Positions 19,956 to 41,394 of a stretch of DNA of 64,000 nt are shown piece by piece; positions within the stretch are counted from its first letter, which is position 1, and the number at the start of each line of letters is the position of its first letter. The notes beneath the pieces are model-generated. The model was given only the letters and a program-made list of their open reading frames with translations, made no database searches and was not told the origin of the DNA. Source of the DNA: Denticeps clupeoides (lineage: Eukaryota; Chordata; Actinopteri; Clupeiformes; Denticipitidae); NCBI RefSeq assembly GCF_900700375.1, contig NC_041712.1, forward strand, positions 18,783,280-18,847,279, given 5' to 3'. Position numbers and translations under genes: made by a program.

Positions 19956-22187
19956 CTGGAATAAGATCAAGATGTAAAAAGTTCAGCTACTGTCCATTTA
20001 CACACCTTGCAACATCAAAACTACACAGTCATTCAGTAAAACTTGTGAAAGTTACACCTGAATAGGCAGTTCAGCAGTGAATGACAGAATACCAGGGCAC
20101 ATCATTCTAAATTTAATTTATTTTTTTATTAACCTCATATGGTGGCAGCAGAGATCTTGGAAAAGTAGTGCACTTGACGACTCAGCAAGTCTGATTATTC
20201 ATAGAAATCACTGGAGAGATATAAAAAGGAAGGAACAATGGAACAATAGGAAGCTAAAACACAAGAATGAGAGGGATAAGAGGTTACCAGGCTCAGGTGG
20301 TGTTAGAGGCATGGGCAGGGGCCCAGGTGGAGGGTGATGCTGACCCGCCGAGGTAGGAAGGCATCGGGCAGCTTTCGGCACAGAGACGACCCCTCTGTGC
20401 CCCTCTAGCTAGTGCACAGCGGTTTAAAAGCCCAGCACCACTGCCTGGCACCGAGAATCAGGTGACTCCCTACGAGCCAATGGCAGAGTCCAAAATCTAA
20501 ATATTGTTGGCATGGGCGTTTGTACAGTAGTACGTGACCTGGAAGGTTACGCAGCAGGCCGGGACTGAGTGGGCACCATCAGAGGCCAGGGCAGACGGAA
20601 GTGTGACCTTGTCCTCAGCAGGGAGCAGCACTCAAAAATCAATAGCAGCATCAATTTAGTAAAAGACTAATTTATTGCATTACAGTAAGGTGGTAGTCTG
20701 TACAAAAATACGTATACATGTACTAGACTTTGGTTTGGGATTTACCACTCCACCATTAACAATATGCTTCAACAAACTGCTTAAACCGCTGCATGCTGTA
20801 ATAGTGTTAATTATAAATCAAATAATAAATCAGTTTCAAAAGAAAAACACATGTTTTGATATGACTTTGATTCTATAAGATAATTTAACATTTACCAATC
20901 ATTTTATAGAATATAAAAAGCAGGATGCAATCTAAACATAAAGTGCATTGTTTCTCCTCATAACATTCACATTGTGTTAATGCATGTGTAGTATTGTGCA
21001 AAGTAATTGTCAGTGGCAAGACTGGATTAAAACACTGAACATGAACACATTTCAGAGTCAGTGGATTACCATCCATTCACCTTAATTTGATGGATTAGAT
21101 AAATGGGTTAAAAGTTCTAGGAATAAGGCACTGCTGAACACACATAAAACAAAACTAAATTACGAGATTATTGATGCACAGGTCTGACCTGAATATACTG
21201 AAATATGTACAATAAAATGTATACAAGACAGTTTTTCTGGTTGTTTACTCTCATCTGTCATGGATCTGAGGATTTTAAGATACTATGAAGTTCTATGAAG
21301 TTATGAAAAGTGAAACCAATGAATAAGTCCAATCACTCTAAATCTCTGATGGTGACACCATGTTGTTTAATGTGAAAAAGCAAATTTACCTTCGGTTGAT
21401 GTGGTACCCAACTTCGATCAGTGAGGATGGAGTTAATGTGAGAATAGAGAGGGGAGTGTTTTCACCAGTGCCTCTGTGATCCAGAGCACCATGATTTTTG
21501 CATTGCTAATGATTCCCCTCACACTAGCCACTGTCCCGCACTGGAGCGGTCATATGCCCTTATGATGAGCATTTACATACAATGGCTGCTTTTACTGGGC
21601 CGCAACAAGCCCCTTTTAGAATTCCCACCGCTGATGGCTGATTTCTCCCGCCCACTGCTGAGAGTGGACCACTCTGACGCACCAGGGCCTGACTGCCCAC
21701 ACAGGCATTGACGCAGTCTAGCAGCTTGAACTATTTATTACCCACGGAGACATTGGCACAGTGGTAAAATAATTTTTAAAAAAGCCAGCGACGACCGATA
21801 GCTGCCCTGGTGCAACAAAACGGACGCACGACATCTTCATACTTCTTCCAGCATGACTTAAAGAAAGAGACAAATAAACGAATGCATGTGCACTTTTCAA
21901 CTTTAATGTAAAAACAGGTCGGCTGCCCACATGCGTGCGGGATCACTCCTGATGACGTCACAACAACAAAGCTCTGTCAGTATGCGCAAAATAAAGTACA
22001 ATCATACTGTGCTTACAATTAAGACAAAACTGCCTGGGTGTAAATGATTCAAATGTGTCCTTTTGAAAAATTGAAAATTTAGGGGAAATTGTTCGATGTC
22101 CAGAATGATTATCTGGCTATTTCAAAACATGTAGGCACCTCGTCAAAAGCAATCATAGGTATTTCACCATAATGAATGCCTTCCAAC
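19956..22187. other. Region between the beta connexin and mtmr2
   Basis: No coding exon seen. The beta connexin's noncoding first exon and promoter probably lie here. A GC-richer stretch near 20.27-20.60 kb, with TTTAAAAG on the plus strand, stands out from the AT-rich surroundings, but I cannot assign a start site. Confidence 0.45.
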
Positions 22188-22269
22188 GGAGAAGAAAGAA
22201 AGAAAAGGAAAGAAAAGGAAAGAAAATGAAAGAAAAGGAAAGAAAAGGAAAGAAAAGGAAAGAAAAAGA
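22188..22269. repeat. Polypurine (GAAAGGAAAA)-type tandem repeat
   Basis: About 80 bases are almost purely A and G, built on a 10-base unit with small variations, ending about 150 bases before the mtmr2 start codon. Confidence 0.9.
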
Positions 22270-22330
22270 CTGTCCCAGGAAGCAGTGCGCCGGAAAACAG
22301 ACCACACCCCTGGATCAGGAACTGTGGGAA

Positions 22331-22347
22331 AAGATGGCGGCTTCCTG
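22331..22347 (+). promoter_or_regulatory. mtmr2: YY1 and ETS-type promoter motif of mtmr2
   Basis: AAGATGGCGGC is the classical YY1 consensus and runs into CTTCCTG, an ETS-type core; a second ETS-type core (GCCGGAA) lies near 22290. Such sites usually sit at or just after the start site of housekeeping genes. Their place about 90 bases before the start codon fits a 5' untranslated region or core promoter. Confidence 0.55.
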
Positions 22348-22422
22348 TCCCTGACCGCCGCCCGCTTCTCCTCGCAGGACGGAGTGAAACCGCGCCGGTG
22401 TGGGACGGCGTCGCGCTTGGCG

Positions 22423-27594
<5,172 letters not shown>

Positions 27595-28985
27595 TTGGAT
27601 CCTGCTCCTAATGTCTTTGATGAAGGATAGGTTGCGTTGCAACCTCTAAGCCACAAGAAGGAATGCTGCTCTAACAGCAACTTCGCTTTGCACTCCATGG
27701 ACATCTGGCTTGCAGGCTGCTTCACCCTGGCACCCCATCCAACTGATGCTACAGTGCCGGATGACCGTGGAAGAAAAAGCTTCTCATATCAGTAAGGCTT
27801 AAAGGGTTCTAAATCATCCAGTTAGAGGCTATTAATAGTATGTAGGTCTGAAGTAGACGCTGTACTAACGCACTTACTACAAGTGTTTTCAAGAAGTACT
27901 TTGAAGAGATGCATAACTATGTAGACAATGTTTCATAGACTTCATAAATATGTCTTATTAAACTGTACTGTACACTATACTTGACGACAAAGTTTCTTCT
28001 GCAAACTTCTATCATTCATTACAACAGGTGATCATGTAAAGACAATGCAACTGAATGTATCTGACTTTTGCACTGTGTTTAAGTGACTCCTAGGGATCAC
28101 ACATCATTGATTTAGTGTTCACATACGTGCACATACTTCCTCAGTCTACTGGCTATGTGGATTAAACTCATCTATTTCAGATAGAGATTTTAATAGTTTT
28201 GTATAGTTTATTTTAACAGCTCTAAAGATAGTTTAACTTTCATTGGAACATCTGCCTTAGTGACTGGATGTTAGATGTTAATGTCAATTGTTCTGGCAGG
28301 TTTTATATACAGAAGAGAGGATCTTCAGTGTATTTTCTTAATGTTATTACCTTAATGATATACATTACCATATAGATTTATGTTGAAGGTAGTAAGTCAT
28401 TTAACTCTTAAACAAAACTAGCCATTGTGATGCTGCTCTAACCTCTTAATTCTAGTTATCTAGAGAGGTAGAAACACTGATGGGCTGGACATTTTCCTTG
28501 TTATTCTAACAACTAAATGCCTTATGCAGTAATGCTGGCTAACTTACTTGCATGTTCTCTTCTATGCAGTGGCTTATTAAAGTTGTCAAATGCTGCATTT
28601 CTCAGGCTGTCTTTTAGGCAGACTTTACTAAGTGCTTTCAAACATTCCTTTTACTGAATATGTTGACATGCACAGCAACATAAGCACTCTTAATCGTTCT
28701 TACTGGTAGTTGGTGAACAATAAGTGCAATACACTTCCACCCTTAACACATCTTATTGCTCATCTCTCCCCCAGCTATATTTACAACTTCAAATTTTATA
28801 AGACAGTAATTGCTATGTCTGCATATTCTGCATAGCACTTGGCTTGTGAACTGTTACACATGTACTGTTTATTATGATAGAATAATCATATATTAAAACA
28901 AGTCTGAAAAATCATCTAGTGAAGAATCAATGCTTTGTTCTTCTTTTGAAGCCTTGTGAGAATAAAGACTTGTAAGTTGTACCAT
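27595..28985 (+). other. mtmr2: mtmr2 3' untranslated region
   Basis: About 1.4 kb of AT-rich sequence without coding signals separates the mtmr2 stop from an AATAAA at 28961. Confidence 0.65.
28961..28966 (+). terminator. mtmr2: Polyadenylation signal of mtmr2
   Basis: AATAAA lies shortly before a T/GT-rich stretch (TTGTAAGTTGT). It is the last signal before the fam76b promoter. Confidence 0.6.
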
Positions 28986-29172
28986 GTTGAGGTCTGATTT
29001 CTTTTGCATTAGAGATATGGTATGTAAGGCTGATGCACACACACGCCAGTGTTTTATAGATTGGTACGTTAAAACTCCACACTGAATATTCAACGGCGTG
29101 ACTAATTGCAACACGTACGTCAGTCGGAAAGCCAGGCCCATATTTAAAATGGTAAGAAGTCGCCGCCTCCTG

Positions 29173-29255
29173 ATTGGTCAGGGGTATTCAAAAGCACGTT
29201 CCCGCCCACTAAGCCCGTTTGCTGATTGGCTGCTGTCTCTGTCCTTTGTAATTGG
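29173..29255 (-). promoter_or_regulatory. fam76b: Three inverted CCAAT boxes, fam76b promoter
   Basis: ATTGG occurs at 29173, 29225 and 29251, each in a good NF-Y context (TGATTGGTC, TGATTGGCT, TAATTGGTC). All have the same direction and lie 425-510 bases before the start codon. Multiple inverted CCAAT boxes are typical of TATA-less, NF-Y-driven promoters. Confidence 0.55.
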
Positions 29256-29628
29256 TCGCCGCTTCCGGGGCACGGCTGTGACGAGACCCGACAAAAAAAC
29301 AGAAAAGAGAAAAGGAGAAAGGAAAATAAGAGAAGATTACAGACGGAAAAGTCTTTTAAAAAATACTTCGGGCTCTTGCTGCCTTTGGGATATTTCACGT
29401 AGATGCAACGTGTAGTGTTAATGGGACGAGGACGGGGATCTTTAAATACCGGGACAATGGGGCTTTTTTTTATTTTTGAACGCGAGTTGTGTGCCATGCT
29501 AGCCGTGTAGCTGGCTAGCTGGCGGCGTGATATTAGCCCTAGCTGTTTTCTTTTTTTCATCCCGTACTGTGGCGGCTGGAGCTGTCTAGACGAGAGGCCG
29601 TCTCGGGTGGCAGTCGAACGTTACGTAG

Positions 29629-33274
<3,646 letters not shown>

Positions 33275-34262
33275 CGACGGGCCTGTGGCATGGAGCAGGT
33301 CTTCGCTGTACTGTCACTGGAGCCACTCCTCCATGCTATTTTTTTTTTTTCTCCATTCACTTTTCAGAAAGACACAAGCTTCTGTGGCTTTTTAAATGTC
33401 GTTTTTAAGAACATTATAAATGACTTTTTTTTTTTTTTTTTTTTTTTTACTTATACTGTCGGACCACCATAGACAGAGTGGACTGGACCCCCAACTACAG
33501 CATAGGCTCATTCGTTTTTTAATTTTTACAGCAAACATTCACACTTTTAAGTGTTTGGCGACGTATTTATTCGATTTTGTGTTGTCATTACATATGCAAA
33601 AAAAAATTTTTGCAGTTATTTTCAGCCGTTATTATATACTCTCATAGACTGAAACCCATTAATGGGTTATATTTGAAAGTGGAACTCTGCTGCCCAGCCC
33701 AAAACATTTTTATGCAAGGACCGATTGCAAAGAGAGACTTCGACCTGTCTTGGGCCATTGAGCAGCAATGAAACAAACCTGGGTCCTTCAGCTGAGAGAG
33801 TTTCCTCCTCCAGCCTTCAGCAATTTTTTCACTTTTTTTTTTTTTTTTCTGTCGTGGAACGGTTGTATAACTGCATGATTCCCGTACGGTATTGTACTTT
33901 TAAAAATGATTATTACAATGATAATTCTCTTTGGTTTTATTAAAAAAAACATTATCCACATGTTGAATTTATTGGTCAACAGTGAGCAGCCTTATGTATT
34001 TTAAAATGTTGGGTTTTAGTGTCTTCACTGCCAGGTAGGGTCTATGAACATTTTCTCCCCCCCTCTCTGTTTGCTTTTAATCATGTGCTGCTTTCATTGT
34101 CTGTCTGAAAACCCACCTTTGTTTTAAAATGACACATTTTTCTCTTATCTTCTCTTGCTCATTTCTCTTTTCTTTTGAAAATTGTTTTTCATGTCTTTTT
34201 TTTTTATTATTATTTTTTGTATCATTTCAATTACAGGGGTATTAAATCTTATAAATGACCTG
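33275..34262 (+). other. fam76b: Probable fam76b 3' untranslated region
   Basis: AT-rich sequence with long T runs follows the stop codon. No AATAAA is seen. ATTAAA occurs near 33937 and 34243 and could serve as a polyadenylation signal, so the end is uncertain. Confidence 0.45.
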
Positions 34263-34859
34263 CCTTTTCTGTCTGTGTTTGGTTCCAGGACTTATTCAGC
34301 CCATTTGTAGAAGTCTCTTTACGATAGTCTGAGGGGGCTGAGATGTTTGTTCATAACAGATTGGTGACAAAACCTCAAAAGTAAAGGCCTGATTCTTGCA
34401 TGCAACCACGCCCCTGGTTGAAATATACAAACTAAAATAAGTCGTTTATTCTTGAATGTTTCCTACTATTGTGTTGGTCTTTCCAGTCTGCTGCTAAAGT
34501 TGAAAATACAGCGGCCTGCATTTTATGTGGAGCTTCAACAGGTACCTACATTTACTGACCATATCAGTGTTTGAACAGTTGTGAAGATCAAATGGCTGGT
34601 TTCTCGATTGGATTATATGAACAAATGTTTAAAACATTCAATCAGTTCAGTGGCTGGCAGCCTGTCACAACCATCTGAGTCAGCCAGCTCGCACAATGAC
34701 TGATTCAGGAAGGCAAACAGCACCTTACAAATGCTGCTGAAAACATGCAGTGGGGAATATTATTATGTTCTAATAGCTTTATGTGATGAACTAGCCATTG
34801 TGAAAAGGGGTAAGCCCTGGTCATGAGCGTTTTATTTGCTGTTTGTCAAGTTCTAAAGT

Positions 34860-35106
34860 GTGTAGTGATTGTCACATGTGATACACAGCAGCACAGCACA
34901 CGGTGCACACAGTGAAATTTGTCCTCTGCATTTAACCCATCACCCTGAGTGAGCAGTGGGCAGCCATGACCAGCGCCCGGGGAGCAGTGTGTGGGGACGG
35001 TGCTTTGCTCAGTGGCACCTCAGTGGTACCTTGGCGGATCGGGATTCGAACCAGCAACCTTCTGATTACGGGGGCGCTTCCTTAACCGCTAGGCCACCAC
35101 TGCCCC
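34860..35106 (-). repeat. tRNA-derived SINE, family B, copy 3
   Basis: Nearly the same sequence as the copy at 22809 (long identical runs by eye, such as the GGGGAGCAGTGTGTGGGGAC segment), with its sense on the minus strand. The close match suggests recent activity. Confidence 0.9.
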
Positions 35107-35142
35107 AAGCATGTCAGGTGAAGAACACAACAGCCAGATTCA

Positions 35143-35280
35143 GTTGTTTACATTTGCAGCATTTATCCTGTGCGACTTAAAATCCCTCTGGAGACGCTCA
35201 GAGTTCAGGGATACAATGGTAGTAAGTGGGGTTCCAACCTGGGGCCTTCTGGTTCATTACCCATTAGGCTACTACCACCA
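35143..35280 (-). repeat. tRNA-derived SINE, family A, copy 2 (decayed)
   Basis: Shortened copy. The ATCAGACGCCC part of the tail is lost, but GGATACAATGGTAGTAAGTG and CATTAGGCTACTACCACC remain. Confidence 0.7.
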
Positions 35281-36211
35281 GTCAAATAAATTCAATGGTG
35301 CATATTGTAGTACAACTTCAAAATATCTCTCGGCCGGTTGTGGATAGCCGAGTCTCCTGTGCAATTTATTATGGTTGGACTGCGTCATCTGGGTTTTCAG
35401 AAATGTTAAAAGCCGACCTGTAATTATAGATGGCAGAGGGCAAGAATACATTTTCAGAGACACCGCCGTACAAGACCTGTTTGTTCTGTGTGCAGCCCAG
35501 TTAAAACGGGCCTAAGCCTCTGGGCAGTTTTCCAGAACTCGGGTACAAGGGGTGATGTTGGATGACCACCGCACTAGTTAAAGCAGCGAAGCGAAAGAGA
35601 ATAGCAGTTCAGAGCATTGAAAAAGCAACATAAAAAATGAACAGAATCAGAACGTACTTTCAAATTTTCTTATGACCAAATGGAGTCTGCTGTGCCCTCA
35701 CGATATAAACTGTGATTCTGAGATATTTCTAGTAGTAGTAAATGGCTAAAAAGGCATACTTTCTCAGAATTAAATTTGAAAAACATAAGTTTATTCTGCA
35801 CAAAAATATGTATTTGGGGCTTATCACAATACTCATGTTTCCATGCTGCAATATGTTTTCATTCATGATTAATATAATGCCCATCCCTATTCGTTTTATG
35901 TGTCTGGTCATGTTCCCAGCCGCTCAGACGCGACCTGTAAATACATGCAGAACATTGTCCCTTTCTAATCCGCATCACGAGGGCTGTAACGTTGTGCAAG
36001 TTCTCAGTGCTTTTGGCTTTAATGAGGGAAATTAAAGGTTACTGGCCAACTGTTCTGTGGGTCCAGCTCCAAAACTTGGCTTTTCAGTCATGCCACAAGA
36101 ACCAGAGAAGCAGTATGGTTTTCGATCATGTGATCTAAAAACATACAAATAATTTACAGAATAACTGGCAGCTATTAGGGATTAAGGTTCATACCAATAC
36201 AAATATAATTA

Positions 36212-36240
36212 CCCCCCCCCCCCCCCCCCCCCCCCCCCCC
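36212..36240. repeat. Homopolymer of about 29 C
   Basis: An uninterrupted C run in AT-rich surroundings. The length is the least reliable part of such a stretch in an assembly. Confidence 0.85.
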
Positions 36241-38052
36241 ATCCTTAGGCATAATCAAATGGACATTCGAAGGATGTCCTTATCCTTTCATCTGACAACA
36301 CTTCAGCATGTTGAAAGAGACTTTGAACTCGCCAGGAGAAATTATTTTATTAACAAGCTTTGTATTTGGCCAGATTATGCAATTGCTCCATAAAGCTGAC
36401 ACTGTGCATCTTAAGAAACAGAGATGGCGGCGTACCGGATCTGCTGATGGTCCAAAGTCTAAAGAGGTGCTTACGGTTTTTGCTGTAAGTCTCTGTTGAC
36501 GAGGGTGCTAAATGCATAAAACGCTCCTTTTCACAGACTTAATCGGAATACAGGCAGACTGGGGTCATCAGGTGGTGTCGAGTCTGTGTGCAGTGGGGTC
36601 ATTCATTTCTTCAGAATCCATTTTCACGGGCTACCATTTATCACAACTCTGCCACATTCCTTTAGAACAGTAATTAAATATGTGTATAAATGTAAAGAAT
36701 ATAGGACTACAGAACTTTAGTCGCAAAAAATTGTACAGATTGCATCCTCTCGCATTTATTTGTTTGTTTACTTATGCAACACATGCACATATTTGACATT
36801 TTTGGCCCTTATAGAATACACATGGCTGGAGTGAAATGAGAATGAAGGCCTTTGTGTTGATGTTTGCAGCGCTTTGATCATGTGGAGTTTGACCTATGAT
36901 TTAATCAGTCTTCATGATCCTGCACAGACAAGGGCAAGGAGCTAAGTGCATGTTGTTGGTCGACCCAGAGTTGCAGAAAGTTCGTCCACGTTGAAAACTA
37001 GGCAGAACGTGTTCTCATTCCATTTCCGTTTTTTAAACCCATGTGCTCCACACATCTAGGCCACCAAGTCTTATCATCAGACAAATAGCCTGTTTATTCC
37101 CTTATAACAACACTTATTGAAGAAATGCAAGCCGCGGTCAGTGTTTACTGGGCAAAGGTTAAACCCCACAACGATATCCAGGATGCTGTAGATCTGCATG
37201 TGTCTGAGTGTGACCATGGAGGCAGAGATAGCCTGCGTGCGTCACAGGAAAACTGCAGGGCCACGCAAGGCTACCATCACAGGGATGTAATCTCCATGTT
37301 TTAAGTAAAAATGGAGGGCAGGCAAATAAATAAAACTCCATGATTTGCTTGTCCTATCACTTCTAGTCCATGTAATTAAAGACACGTTTCTAAACAATCA
37401 GGAAATTCATTGGCAATATTTTTGCTCCTATATGAACACTTTCAGATTTAATTGCATAATGTTCATGCTTTCCTGTTCCCTCCAGCAGGGATATCATTAC
37501 AATGGTAATGGTCTCCTGAAAGGATTTGATAGAATACAATTGCCTTATTTGATAACAATGGCACTTTAGCTTTTCTGGATCATTAACCCAGCCCACTTAA
37601 TGGCTCCCCCAGTTCATAGACAGACGTACTGTTGGAATACACAGCCACCGTGTACACTGGACACTGTTGGACTGATGTTCTTTTTCTCATTAACTTCAGT
37701 GCTGCAAGATAACCCTGCAAAATATCACAGGTCTCCTGCTCACTTTTAATTTTAAAGATAGAATCTGTTTGATAATTTCCAATTATGGTGGACAAACCCA
37801 AAAGTTTATTAGCAGAACATCAAGTATACTTTAATTACGTTTATTTCTTTTTAAAAAGGTTAATTGCTAATACATACAGTAAAGGTTGAATGTACATTAT
37901 TCTATAAATAAAATAAATATTTTTTAAAGGTCCATGGCGAAAATAATCACTTCAATTTAAGACATGAAGGTGTTGATTAAATGCTCGGTTTATCTCCCAT
38001 CGTTATCATAATACGATTGATTATGGGCGTGTCCGTCAATACACCGTACGGG

Positions 38053-38360
38053 TGGGGCGGGGCCTTCAACACGCTGTGTCGCTGCGCCGTGTGAGGGGGC
38101 GTGGCCTTCAACACGCTGTGTCGCTGCGCCGTGGGAGGGGGCGTGGCCTTCAACCCGCTGTGTCGCTGCGCCGTGGGAGGGGGCGTGGCCTTCAACACGC
38201 TGTGTTGCTGCGCCGTGGGAGGGGGCGTGGCCTTCAACACGCTGTGTCGCTGCGCCGTGGGAGGGGGCGTGGCCTTCAACACGCTGTGTCGCTGCGCTGT
38301 GGGAGGGGGCGTGGCCTTCAACACGCTGTGTCGCTGCGCTGTGGGAGGGGGCGTGGCCCC
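38053..38360. repeat. 42-bp minisatellite, seven units, upstream of sesn3
   Basis: The GGCC marker of each unit falls at 38061, 38103, 38145, 38187, 38229, 38271 and 38313, with a truncated eighth at 38355: a strict 42-base period. Units differ by only one or two bases. Each contains GGGGGCGTGGCC, a KLF/Sp-type box (the first unit has the variant GGGGCGGGGCC), followed by TTCAACACGCTGTGTCGCTG. The array ends about 210 bases before the sesn3 start codon, in GC-rich, CpG-rich DNA. Confidence 0.95.
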
Positions 38361-38565
38361 GGCGGCGGCCCGACTCTGGTCCTGCCTCAACCCCCGAGCG
38401 AGCAGGGGATTTGCCCGGACAGCGCCTGCGAGCAGGGGAGGCTGAGCGTCCGCAACCAACTCTCCCGGAGCGGCCTCACGACTCACCCGCATCGCCCTCC
38501 ACGCCAGCGAGGGACCGACGGAGCCTCTACACCGACACCGACCGCGTTTCCTCCGCCTGTCCAGT

Positions 38566-40821
38566 ATGAGTGTGTCCGCCGACGGCCTCGCCTCCTCCTG
38601 CTCCTGCCGCGTCTGCTCCGTCTGCCAGAAAACGCTGTGCGACAAGGTAGGTGCCTGCCGAAACCTGGCAAAAAGTCCGCTTTCCTGCTCACAAACACAT
38701 ATTCCGCGACTTTATTCCAGGCCTGCGGTGTTTTATGTCGATTCTGAGGGGGGAAACCGAGCCGAGACACGGCTGCTTCGCAGTGAAGAACATACACACC
38801 TCCTGGCACTGGGAAAGCGGGGAAAGTTGCCTAAAAATAGGCGAAAATTCCAAGTCTTTCCGTTCCCCTGAAGCCTCATTTTTCTACAATCTAGAACTCT
38901 CATAAGGCACCCACGGACATGCAGACGGAGAAGGGTTGGGAGTCTGTGGAATTTGGTGGGCTATTCTTAGTGGCCAGTCGGTCACTAGGGCTAAAATTTT
39001 GCCGGTGCGGCGTTTTTCGGATGGCGCTGACACAATAGCTGCAGGGCACGTAGCCTGAAGTCCTAAAATAAACAGGCACGATCAACAGTGTGGGGGGGGC
39101 ATCAGAGTCCATTGAGCAGACAACCCCACGCATCTCTTGGGCAAGGTCGATGCTTCCAAGGTCCTGTACCCCCAGGCCCTTGTCTAGGTGGAGCAGTGCG
39201 TGTCCCCCCGCTGATCTGGGAACCTCGCCGTGGTGGCAGGCTAGTGAGGAATGTGAGAGACGCGTGTGCTGGAGAAACGAGCCAATCACCAATAATAAAC
39301 TAGACGCTCCTGCGGAGTCGTGGGTTTCGGTCGGTGGGAGCAATTTCACTGTGTGCAGCACCCCTGGGCGACGGTTGTTTCTCTCCCGTTTCGAATGTCA
39401 GGGAACTCGCGAAATGCTATCAGGGCACGACATGTTTTATAGCTGATGAAGAATAAGTAACCGAAAGCGCCAGATCGAAAACCAAAATGACAACAAAAAC
39501 AAGACAGTATGTCTAGAAACAACGAGAATAGTTTATTAGTAATTACATGGAAGAACAGGAAGAAGCCCTTCGTGATCAGAGAGGCTTTTTTTTTGTTGTT
39601 CTTCTTCCTCTAGGATCCTGCGAGGCTTGCACTCATGTGATAAGCTGCTGCTGCTCACTCTAAACAAAGAGTCGAACAAACGCGGCTTATACTGACGGAG
39701 GTGTATTTCTGGACAACAAACCGACCTGAGCATGCACAACAAACGCAAATCAATACATTCCTGTGCGATTCGTCGCCTGAGACGTCTGCCGCGCAAACAG
39801 GGCCGATCACATGATGCACGAGGACAATCTCTCTGCGAAGCGAAAGACACATTCCGCAACCTCGCACGAGCCTGACAAGACCACGTACATTTTTTTTGTG
39901 GGTGGAGTGGATGTCATCAGTCAGACATTTTTTTATTTTTTTGCATATAAATAGTGTTCTTTAAAGTGGTGCTGAATGGGGATTGTTGGAAGAAGTTCTT
40001 TTGTTGCTCTTATTTCACATTCGTATATTGAGAGTTAACCTCTGACATTAATAGCGTTCTTCAGCAGTATTTCTGGTGTTGCCATGATCTAACACTTCAC
40101 TCCTGTTCGGTCTCTGCTAAAACGTGACAACGATTCGCCGCATGATCTACCCGCTGCGGCGCTTTCTTTTGTGACGTAGTTTGCGCCGGGTGGCCTCATA
40201 ATGGCATAAAAGCGAAGAACGTGCCTAAAGGTCATTTGCATTGTCCGCTGGAACTGAAACATCGGAGATCTGCCGACATCGCGCCAGCGGCAATCACAAG
40301 ACCGGCGCAATGCTCGAACCGCTGAGGGACAGCCAAGCTGCACCAAATGCTCATTCGAACCCCCCCACCGAACACTGACTTGGGTCGCTCGATCTCCGAT
40401 GCAGAGTAACAGCAGTTATTTATTTATTAAGAATCTGAGAGAACAATCTACCATTGTGTGTTCCAAGTCGTTGATTCGCGGTGGCCTTGGAGAAGCCCCG
40501 GCACTGTTACCAGCTTCAGGTCTGAAACAGTCCGACTGGCCACTCAAACAGAATAGGACCTTTTAAATATAAGCATTTTGTATTAAAATGTTTAAAATGT
40601 TCATTTTTCACTTTGATTTCCAATTTAGTGTATTTTTAGATTGACTGTCTGAGACACATGCAAGCTCCCACACACAACCACACACACTATTACATCACGT
40701 AAAAGCATGTGAGAAGTCGTAAGCCTTGTTTGCAGTGTCTGGACACTGCTGGTGATGTTCTACTGGCCTAATGTGTGTTTGCATTTCTGTAAAGATCACT
40801 GAGGGAAGGAAACAGAGTAAA

Positions 40822-40857
<36 letters not shown>

Positions 40858-41357
40858 GGGGGGAGTTCTGAGTAAACATTTGACGCAGAATTGCCTCTGT
40901 GTTACATATAAGACCTTTTGACCCCCACTGACATGTCGTATTCCACATTATCTAGCTCACCCACTTAAACACATATGCACACGGCGCTGCCAACAGCGAC
41001 AGCAATGCTCCTTATTTCCTTGGGCTTTAATTCCCCCCCCCCCAGGTGATTTGTTTTCTAGAAATAATTTTTTTTGTTTTAACCTATGCCAGAGAATCGA
41101 TGTTGTTAAGCATGACAGACTTTGCATGGCAGTCGGTGTTCAGACAAGCGTAAAATATTGCTCGACAAAGTCCTGCCATGTGATAAGGCTGTCTGTTTTT
41201 TTTCCCTCTTTGAAGACTGTTTTTTCCTAAGTCAGCTGAAAGACTTATTCCAGATGATTCTCTATTTCTCCTTAAATGTCTCATGCTCTAATTACTGGTG
41301 TCTGGAACCTTCTCTTATTTACACTAAAACGCCATGCAACACAAAAAAATTTACATT

Positions 41358-41394
<37 letters not shown>

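Larger units (their letters stand above)
34263..38052. other. Intergenic DNA between fam76b and sesn3
   Basis: No exon recognised on either strand. Two SINEs (34860, 35143) and a C homopolymer (36212) are the only structured elements I see. Confidence 0.55.

Noticed and set aside
34956-35347. Short frames at 34956-35347 resembling proteins seen elsewhere in fish predictions
   Set aside because: They are translations of SINE families A and B, which recur in gene predictions.
36418-36432. AGATGGCGGC resembling a YY1 start-site motif in the fam76b-sesn3 spacer
   Set aside because: Isolated in AT-rich DNA with no CpG island, exon or other promoter signal nearby.
37977-38747. Open frames of about 220-230 codons on both strands over the sesn3 upstream region
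   Set aside because: The 42-base repeat is a multiple of three without stops, so it opens frames on both strands; the products are 14-residue repeats with no domain.
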